Shown here: one piece after another, positions 55,721 through 64,000 of the stretch
How the letters are laid out: every line of letters begins with the position of its first letter
Numbering within the stretch: the stretch's first letter is position 1
Assembly: GCF_019097595.1 (NCBI RefSeq)
Contig: NC_080726.1
Span: forward strand, 10,018,205 to 10,082,204
Length of the DNA: 64,000 nucleotides
Source: Hemibagrus wyckioides
Taxonomy: Eukaryota > Chordata > Actinopteri > Siluriformes > Bagridae
Direction of reading: 5' to 3'
Made by a program: the position numbers and the translations under genes
The notes under the pieces: model-generated
What the model was told of the DNA's origin: nothing
What the model saw: the letters and a program-made list of their open reading frames with translations, nothing else
The model's database searches: none

Positions 55721-57200
55721 CTTGTCTTTTTCCCTCACAATGAATGAACAGTAACTCTACCAAAGAAAAAAAAGGGTGTGTAGATGCATATTAGCGGATG
55801 TTTACGTGTGAAAGAGGAAAAGAAAAGCAAATGTTTTTAAACTTTGCCTAACAATGCATATATTTAATGCAGTCGATCCTTTCTTTCTTTCTTTCTTTCT
55901 TTATTCATGAAAGGAAACACTTTCAATGGAAACCTTCCATATTCGCTAAGGCATTAAGGAATATTTAGTAGATGAGGTTATAAACTTAGTTTTCTTACAC
56001 ATCGTTATGAAGAACTTAACCACAATAAAAACTAAAAGAACACACACACACACACACAAATTACACACAACACATAGCAATGATCACCCAGCTCCATGCA
56101 GAACAGATTCCCTTGAAGCACAGAAAGGATGGTGTGTATATTTCCGAGCATTAATACTGTACACATGCTCCATTATTTAATACAGCAGAATCTCAATCTG
56201 AAGTCAGAATTTATTAATAAATTATGATTTTTTTTTTTACTGGTTTTAATATTAATAGGTTATTTTAGACGTGATTTAGATCTTTGATAGATATATCATG
56301 TAGATATGTTATTTATATACCATGTCTAAATATGTCTGAATATACAATGTGGATCCATCTATCTTTCCATCCATCTATCTATCTTTATACACCAAGTTAT
56401 AAGAGAGAGTGACTGATCAGCTTTAGGCACCTGTTTGCACTGTATGCACTCAGTCCACTTTTATGTATTTCCCAGGCTGAAAACAACGCTTCCACTTTTT
56501 TTTGAAGCAGCACTGTGTATATGAAGTATATAAAAATATCTGTGTGTGTCCCTGCAGAGTGGGTTATGAATGGCAGAAGATGTTATGTAAGGGCCACAGC
56601 GGGCTCCAGTGGACAGGCTGACCACAGATCAGGTCAACCGAGTGTGACACCAACAGCCTCTTCCTGACACTCCACTGACACTGTCTGTCACTGAACCTGT
56701 CCGTCGCGTTCTGTGCATATGTATGTGTGTGTGTATGTGTGTGTGTGTGTTGCACCGTAAACAGTCCTATTGCTCTCTCACCTCAGTCTCTCCAAATGTG
56801 TGGGAGCTTATGACAGCATTAAGACTCCAACAGTCCCCATCATTGTGTGTATGTTTATATTTTCCTTTCCAATTCTACAGTTTCAACTTAATATTTCCAG
56901 AGAAGTCTGTATGATCAGTAGAGTTGGAGAAGTACATATATGATGTATCGCTCATTCACTGTACAGGAAAGCATGGAAGAAATTACATTGCAAAATATTC
57001 TAAACCCTCATGAGTCTATTTAACCTGAAATTAAGGTCCTCTAGAACACAGCAGCCTTAATGGTTAAAAAGAGATATTTTGCAGACGATTTTAGGATTAA
57101 ATCAGACGCCTTAGGAGAAACAGAGATTTTTTTTTGAGGAAAAAACTAAAACAAAAATGAGCTATGGACAGCAAAAAGAAAAGAAAACAGAGTGTCTCGA

Positions 57201-57237
<37 letters not shown>

Positions 57238-57569
57238 ACACACATATCAGTAAACACTTTAATCTCAGATTAACTGTTTGAGCTTTTTAAGTCTTTATCG
57301 CATCACTAAGCTGTTCTCCAGCCTGCTGCTTTACAAAACTTTTCACCAAAGTGGCAGTGTTTATCTGGTATTCATCTTTATTACTTTGATCGGGATGAAT
57401 TAAAAAAAGGTCTTATCTTCATATATTTATTAAGAAACTGGATTAATTTGGCAATAAACACTTCAGAAGGAAATTAGGATGAAATTGATGTTTAAGGTAG
57501 ACGCATCACAGATAAATATAGTTGCTTCTGATAAATACTGATCAAAACAAATGGCCTATGTATATTTAT

Positions 57570-57665
57570 TTATTAGAGTAGCCAATACACCTATTTGCTG
57601 TTGAGGTTGGAGGAAACTGGAGTACCTGGAGGAAGCCCATGCTGGGAGCAGTTTCAGTGGAATAA
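57570..57665 (+). repeat. dispersed repeat fragment (same family as 61261-61560)
   Basis: 'gtagccaatacacctatttg', 'gttggaggaaactggagtac' and 'ctggaggaagcccatgctgg' match the central part of that family. Confidence 0.6.
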
Positions 57666-58539
57666 AAATAATTATAATTATAATAATAATAATAATACAT
57701 TTTGTTTGTTGTTAAGGTCGACTATGCCACTCTTTTTGTTAAGGATAAGGTCACTTATAACACCAGCGAAGACTGAAAAGATCTGAATCTGAATAGTTTT
57801 TTAATTAAAAAATAACAGCAATCACTCATTCTCCACTGACAGCAATCCTTCATCTCTTCACACAGTCAAAATGCTTAATTAATGCTTAATACCTAAGTTC
57901 AGTTTTGTTCATTACAAGGAGTAATATGTTCAATAGTCTCGCTTAATCCAAGTGATTAAATCCACAGGCATCGGATAACAAAACCGTGTTATCCTCTCCC
58001 TCTTGGTAAGTAGCTTACACAGAAAGGGGCATCATTATAGATGAGGTAATCCTATAAAATCCATTAATTAACAGAGACATAATGTAGAATAGCCGTGAGC
58101 AGCGGGCTGCGTTCATCATCATCACCATCCCGGCGCACTTCTTCCTCCAGCACTGAGACAGAGAAAACAGTGTGTATGTGTGTGTGCCGACAGTCCCAAA
58201 CTTTCCCACCATCAAACCTTCAGGCACATGGCTACTAACAAGTGCACGGCAAAGCCACAGAGACTCACACAAAAGACAGTGAAACCCAAAGTCAGCAACA
58301 CTCAGGAACAGGAGCGCAATGTTCTAATGTTATATTTAACACACATTAAACAGTGACTTGCCAGAATCTGAACCAACAGCACGTGCTTGAATTCTGTGTG
58401 TGTGTGTGTGTGTGTGCACTTTCCAGAACAGAAACCAAAAGTGGACTAACCTGATGTGCATGTCCAGTGTTGAGCGGCTATGCTGGAGCACACGCTTCCT
58501 TCCTTTCCTTTTCCTCGGATGCCCCTGGACTTGGACGAA

Positions 58540-58591
58540 TACCTTACGTACGACCCACACGTTCCAGGACCCTCACGCGCATAGGCGCGCT

Positions 58592-58627
<36 letters not shown>

Positions 58628-58800
58628 CTCTAGGGGGTTACAAGGGGTCAGACTGGACGGAGAACAATCCAGTTTACACAAAAGACCAGGCAGACACTCA
58701 GACTTCGCTATCCACCACGAGTGCAAGCGCAACACAGAGAGTGTGTGTGCGCGTGTGTGTTTGCATCTGTGCGCGCGGTAGCAATGGCAGAGACACCTGC
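58540..58800 (-). promoter_or_regulatory. npas1: candidate npas1 5' non-coding exon / promoter region
   Basis: A CpG-rich stretch on either side of a TC tract. On the - strand it contains 'gtgggtcgtac|gtaaggta', a good donor at 58544-58543, in a position that would suit a first exon spliced to the acceptor at 50479. TATA is not obvious. This is a guess based on CpG content and splice-site match. Confidence 0.28.
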
Positions 58801-58915
58801 GCGTCTCACACTCACTCCCTCTCTATAACTCTTGTCGTTTTTCTCCCTCTTTCTGTACTTTTCCTCCTACCATACAGCTCAGAGACTTCTCAGATATGAC
58901 TTGAGGGAAAAGATA

Positions 58916-58959
<44 letters not shown>

Positions 58960-59146
58960 TATCCTAGCCTAGCAGGAGCTTATTCTCTTTATTTCCTCTC
59001 GGGAAAGCAAGCTATGCACACCAGTTGTCTCTTTACTCCCCCCACCTCTCTCTCTCTCTCTCTCTCCTCGTTGCTCTCTGTGCCTCTCGCTCTCTCTTCT
59101 GCAATTGCTAGTAAATATAAAAGGCATGCTTGTACAGCCCCTGCCT

Positions 59147-59190
<44 letters not shown>

Positions 59191-59328
59191 TCCACTCACT
59201 TCTACTCCTCCCTCTATTTCTCAGTCTCTCACTCGCTTTCGTTTACCCTCCCTCCTCCTCCTCCTGACTGGCCCTTACTTTCTTTCTCACTGTCAAAGCT
59301 GCCTTTCAAATGCTGATTAGCACCCAGA

Positions 59329-59359
<31 letters not shown>

Positions 59360-59360
59360 G
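58596..59360. repeat. cluster of (TC)n / (GA)n tracts
   Basis: TC tracts at 58596-58630, 58919-58956, 59049-59065 and 59151-59187, with a (GA)n at 59335-59360, in a generally pyrimidine-rich plus strand that goes on to about 59780. Ser-Leu frames through it are artefacts. Confidence 0.92.
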
Positions 59361-59859
59361 AGGGCTTTGCCTAAGAACAAGGAGAGGATTCCATCACATT
59401 GAACCACAATGTAAACCATTTCCTTTGCCACTTTCACATTATCTCTCAGACATTACGCAAAGAAGTGAGCATCCTCTCACATCAATCGGAGGATCTCCAG
59501 ATCCAATCCCACTCACACATATAAGCAAATAATCTCACTCGGGTAGTTAGTTGGCTTTTGCGAAAGCTATTTCTCTCTCCTCCCCCGTTCGTTCCCCTTG
59601 CCCTCAAACACTACTCAGAATATTGATACATCAGCCCCCTCCTTTTTACCCTTCTCCATCTCTCTCTTTCCCTCTCTCTCTCTCCATCACTCACTTTCTC
59701 CACTGAATACTGATAGGCTGTCTACTTCGTGGTCTGGGTTTCGAATTTTCTCTCTCTCATTTTCGTACTCTCTCTGCAATCATGAAAAGGCCCAAAGAAA
59801 CATAAAGACTGGAACACGCAGCAGAAGTTAATGCACTGAGCTCAACATAAATTCAGTTA

Positions 59860-61000
59860 AGTACCATTTCAATTTAGAGGCAGCTAATATGGGTTTAACC
59901 ATATAGGAAGGGGGTATGAAGAAGAGACCCTGTTGATTACTGGGACAGCAGGAAGGGTGGGGATTTGGACTTTAGAGGTCATAAAGAAAGATATCATACC
60001 ATCCAGGTAATAGTCTAAGATAGGGGTGAGTGATATAAACAAAATTTACTTACCTTGATATTTAAAGATGTTTCTGTGATGCATGACATGTGTGATGATA
60101 TACTACATAGGCTTGCTATTAAAGCACCGGTAATGGCACAGTTGTTGTTGTTTTATTAAATAAATAAACTGTTTAACAGAGAAAAGGGGAAAAATGAAAT
60201 TAAAAAACCCCAATTATATTATATGTACAGTTTAAAAGCACATAAAAGAAAGGCTGTAAAGCAAAGATGTCTTAAACATAATGAAATGAAACCTTTTTAC
60301 ATAAAAAGAGCAAAAGAATGACTATAATGAATAATAAACAGTGATGTTTAAACTAAACAAAGTCAGTATCTGGTGTGATAACCCTTCAGGTATTCTCAGG
60401 GACAACCTGTGTGGTTTTATAAGGAAGTTTTACAGAGCATTTTGGACAATCTGTCACAGTTCTTCTGGAGACTTCGCCTGTCACACTTGTTTCTTTCTTG
60501 CATGCAAACGCAGCAGACTTCAATATGGTTTTTTTGTCTGAAAAGTGATCTGTTATGTAATATTTTGCTTTATTTCAACTGACATGCAAACACTTTTCTT
60601 CTGTCACAGTTTTTTTTTTGTTGTTGGAAAAATAATATTTAGAAATCTAAAATTCTTTTGCACTGACTCAATAATGCGGATATAAAAAAGCAATCATAAA
60701 CTAAAACACATTTTGTACAAAACAAAAAGGGACGTCTGCACTGTATATACAATCAGAGTTTGTGACTGTTATATAAAAACATAAAGTTGTAAAAAAATAA
60801 ATGAATTGCAAAATATTTCACAGAGGAATTCTGATCAATATTATATTAACATATTGGCCAGCACTAGTCCAGGAAATGTTCATCTCCTGAATCTGTAGTA
60901 TATGGGTAAGGAGCAGAGATATAAATTTAGAAATTGAGAAATTTTATGTCTCCATTAATAAGCATTCAGAATATGGATCTACAATATAACACAAATTTAA
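59860..61000. other. AT-rich flank with a possible DNA-transposon terminus
   Basis: Mostly featureless. The block 60345-60545 ('aacaaagtcagtatctggtg', 'acagttcttctggagacttc') recalls terminal parts of fish Tc1-like elements that carry 'gtcagtatttggtgtgacc', but it is too decayed to assign. Confidence 0.35.
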
Positions 61001-61004
61001 AACT

Positions 61005-61116
<112 letters not shown>

Positions 61117-61260
61117 CTTTATTCATCCCAAAGGGAAATTCACAAATTCACTGTAGCTGTTTCACTAAAACAGGCTGAGACCGACATGTGAGAAAGCTGA
61201 TCTTATGTAGTAAATGTAGTTTTATAAGCATTTATATAATTATAAGCATGCTTTCATTAT

Positions 61261-61560
61261 TGCTTTATCCTGCTCAGTGGATCCGGAGCATATTCCAGGA
61301 ATACTGGGCACAAGGTGCGAATTCATCACAGGGAACCAGAAACCACTCACACGCACATTGACAACAAATTTTTAATTGCCAATTTAGAATAGCCAATCCA
61401 CCTAATAGCATGCTTCTGGGAGGTCAAAAGAAACTGGAGAACCTCTAAGGAAACCCATGAGGACATGAACACATGAAACCCCATAAATTAACTCAGGATC
61501 AAACTGGGGACCCTGAAGCTGTGATGCAGTAATGCTACCCGCTGTGCCAGCATGCCACCC
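61261..61560 (+). repeat. dispersed fish repeat, longest copy in the window
   Basis: 'tttatcctgctcagtggatc', 'ggagcatattccaggaatac', 'agccaatccacctaatagca', 'aaactggagaacctctaagg' and 'aatgctacccgctgtgccag' occur in the order of a very abundant ostariophysan repeat. No open frame. It is probably derived from a retroelement; other fragments lie at 11770, 57570 and, inverted, 62528. Confidence 0.65.
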
Positions 61561-62316
61561 TTCAGCAATTCAATACAAATTAATTTTTGTGGTATTCATG
61601 AGCCATCAGGGTGAAACTGCTACACATCCATGTTTATGTGGAACTACAAATTTAGCCCTGAATTTGTCCCTGTATATGCCTGAATTCCCAAATGTATTAA
61701 TGAAACAGCTCAAAAGATACACTTTAATATAGATACATATTACATTGTTTAAAAGTTGTTGCATAATATGGGTTTTGCATAAACACCTATTGCCTCAACA
61801 ACTGATCTTAGTGTGTTTTGAGCAAACTTTATTTTTTACTATATAGAGAATCATACTGAAATTTGTGCCTGTGATAATCACACACCGGACACAGGGGTTA
61901 GGAAGAACTGTCAAAAAGTTGCCCAATCTATTCAGGTAAAATGTGTATGTATGTGTGGGACAGGGATTTTGCTGATATTTACATTTGTATTTATTTTTTC
62001 TTGTTTTCGATGTGATCTGTAAGTCATCTACTTTGGAGACACAAGAAGATACTCTCATACTCTCAGCACTTTTTCAGCACTGCCCTTGGATCACTGCTGT
62101 CTAGAGATCTCATTATCATCTGCGTAATCTTTCCGCCTTTACCTGTGAGACAGAGCTGCACACATTTTTAATACAAAACAACACACTTTTAATACTTGGA
62201 ACTAGGAACTATGGTGTAATCATCAGGATCTACACTGTGTTCAGTTGAAAGCCCAGTATAACAAAACTGATCACTTTCAATGGGCAGGGCTTTCAAAAAG
62301 TTACTTTAAATTGATG

Positions 62317-62524
62317 GATCAAAAGAGATGAGCACCTGGTGAATGAGTGCATTAGAGAGAGAGAGAGAGAGAGAGAGAAGAGACAAGGATATTCCTTAAG
62401 GTTTATTTCCTTTTCTCTTTTTGCACAAAACCCCATGAATAACAGATACCTGTCTACAGATAGAACTCACAGGGCTAAGTGCTAAGACAACCATTTGTGT
62501 GCGTGTGTGTGTGTGTTTGTGTAA
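62317..62524. repeat. displaced copy of the npas1 exon-4 donor flank
   Basis: Near match to 33077-33290 ('gatgagcacctggtgaatga', GA tract, 'gagacaaggatattccttaa', 'agaactcacagggctaagtg', GT tract). It stops at the point matching the exon 4 boundary; exon 4 itself is not copied. Confidence 0.82.
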
Positions 62525-62527
62525 CCC

Positions 62528-62632
62528 AGTGATGGACTAGCATCCAGTGTGTATTGCTTCCTTGCCCTCAGTGTTTCTATGGCTGGATCCAGTTCCACTG
62601 CAACACTCACAAGGATTAAACAGTTACTGACA
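62528..62632 (-). repeat. inverted fragment of the 61261 repeat family
   Basis: 'gatggactagcatccagtgt', 'ccctcagtgtttctatggct' and 'ggattaaacagttactga' are the reverse complement of the first part of the family. It abuts the duplicated segment. Confidence 0.55.
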
Positions 62633-62639
62633 GACAAAA

Positions 62640-64000
62640 AAGTAAAGATATATGCCAAGTAAGAAAAAGTGATATTCAGCAGGTTTTATATATTGTATAA
62701 CAGTTCTTTTGTCTTTAATTGAATTCATTATTTCAGCATTTTTTGAAGGCACAATACTAAAAGGCATGCTGCATTAGATTCTAGAAAGAATGTTACTCAA
62801 AGTATTTTTACTTTCCAAACTGACACACTTTCACTACACTGTAAATAGGGTTTCATCTAGAATCCTTATCTTTTGGCGTTTAGTGCTTCCTCATCAGAGA
62901 GCGTTCTAAGTAAGCCCATTTAGGAAGCTAAGAATTGCAAACTAACCAAACAATATAATAATCTAAACAGTCGATCCATATCTTATCACAATATCTCAAT
63001 TGTTCATATATGTGCAAACGAGACTTTAATGAGCCAGCATTGCAGCAGCTGAGCTCAGTTGGCATCAGCCACACTCAGATGTTCTAGGCAATTCTGCCGA
63101 AAATGTACGCCATGTACTCTTTTTTTATGTTCTGGACTGCAGTGAAATGGTATTCCTGAATGTCAAATCAAATGTCTTCTGTGATTAATGCAAACTGTTA
63201 AGCCTTCACACCTGGATGCTGTAGATTTGTACCTAACAACTGCTGCTATAATCATAAATACTGTCCTGTGCCTATTCTGGAAATCTTATTCCCAATATAC
63301 TGAACATCCTTTAAACAGCAAGAACATCCAAGCAGCCAAAATCCTACACGTTAACATAGCACTTTTGCTAACTCTCCCTCTGATTCATTTTATTTGGAAT
63401 AATTTAGACCCCTCCTGCACTTTCTCATTCTCTATTCAGCACTGACCCATTGCTGTCCTGCTCCACATCTCGTACCCTTCACCAGCTCTGTCAGCACAAA
63501 AAGTAATTACCACCATAATTTACTCTCTTCTTTTAGTGAACATGCCAGACCGTGTGTTATGTGATTTTGTGTCCAGCTGCGTATGTGTGTGTGAATGCAC
63601 ATATAAATGTGTGCTCATATTGCATGATAGTACCTGGCTAACCTCCCACTGGTCCAATTACCTCCGACCCAGAACCCCTTAATCTCGATCCCTTCATCCC
63701 CCTCTCACCTAAAGCACAAACCCCATGTTCCCATGCGAATGCCCCCCTTCACCATTCCCTGACCAGGCTGCTCCCATAGCTGCTTCCTTATAAACCTGGT
63801 CCCAGGTTAGCTGACGACATCAGGAGGTTTAACGAGCTCTGAATATTAATGAGCTGTTTTAAATACTAATAACATGTGCAATTCAATGAGACGGGCAGCA
63901 CATGCAGACAGCGGCAGAAAACAGTCCAAATACATAACCTGCAAGATCATCACTGCTTAAATAAGAGGCACATCTATCAAATCCGTATCGATTTGCCAGC
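62640..64000. other. right flank, no gene recognised
   Basis: Ordinary AT-rich sequence to about 63600, then a more balanced block (63640-63960: 'ccaggttagctgacgacatc', 'gctctgaatattaatgagct', 'atgtgcaattcaatgagacg') that could be a conserved element continuing past the window. No coding exon with splice signals was found. Confidence 0.4.

Larger units (their letters stand above)
50479..58500. other. npas1 upstream region or 5' intron
   Basis: No coding exon was recognised. Contents: a (TC)n at 52312-52340, a short repeat block 53227-53310 ('tgtccatgtcaactggactt', shared in part with 5528-5600), a CpG-containing block 53700-53930, a homeodomain-site block 55480-55720, (CTTT)n at 55881-55903, CA/GT tracts (56040, 56718-56750) and a decayed dispersed repeat at 57570-57660. 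Confidence 0.5.

Noticed and set aside
63188..63445. An 85-codon plus-strand frame near the right edge
   Set aside because: AT-rich, without a known motif, and length within chance expectation for such sequence.

Overview
The window is nuclear DNA from a ray-finned fish. It has widely spaced exons with GT-AG introns, many long microsatellites and numerous Tc1/mariner relics. A tRNA-derived SINE and several Tc1-like families resemble those I know from catfishes (Siluriformes), so a catfish or other ostariophysan fish is my best guess; this rests on recalled repeat families, not on a search. No bacterial, plasmid or phage features were seen.

Three protein-coding genes are supported. (1) 86-1646, + strand: the last two coding exons of egln2 (PHD1, HIF prolyl hydroxylase); the rest lies left of the window. 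(2) 10231-15692, + strand: a complete four-exon tmem160 (207 aa, predicted mitochondrial membrane protein), including a 25-nt microexon. (3) 23847-50397, - strand: a complete eleven-coding-exon npas1 (766 aa, neuronal bHLH-PAS transcription factor). All its splice phases join without a break, and an in-frame stop lies nine bases upstream of the start codon. tmem160 and npas1 converge on 15693-23846. A probable non-coding 5' part of npas1 continues to the right of 50397.

TMEM160 lies beside NPAS1 on human chromosome 19 and EGLN2 is on the same chromosome arm, so the cluster is conserved. Human EGLN3 and NPAS3 are also neighbours (chromosome 14), so the egln-npas pairing looks like an old ohnologous block. 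The three genes are not an operon. EGLN enzymes and bHLH-PAS factors do belong to connected oxygen and ARNT-related pathways.

Region by region: 1-1646 egln2 3' end, with two DNA-transposon relics in its last intron; 1.6-10.2 kb intergenic, with a SINE, a MITE, a roughly 350-bp local duplication, a 0.4-kb CTACTG tract and a Tc1 deletion derivative; 10.2-15.7 kb tmem160, with a large foldback Tc1 element and two more Tc1 derivatives in its introns; 15.7-23.8 kb convergent intergenic, with a 0.65-kb cryptic tetranucleotide satellite; 23.8-50.5 kb npas1, with an 11-kb intron holding several AT-rich stretches that look like candidate enhancers; 50.5-64 kb upstream of npas1, with polypyrimidine blocks near 58.6-59.7 kb, a GATA array, dispersed repeats and a displaced copy of npas1 intron 4 sequence.

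Nothing here amounts to an undescribed biochemical system. The most unusual items are the repeat structures and the candidate regulatory sequences listed as findings.
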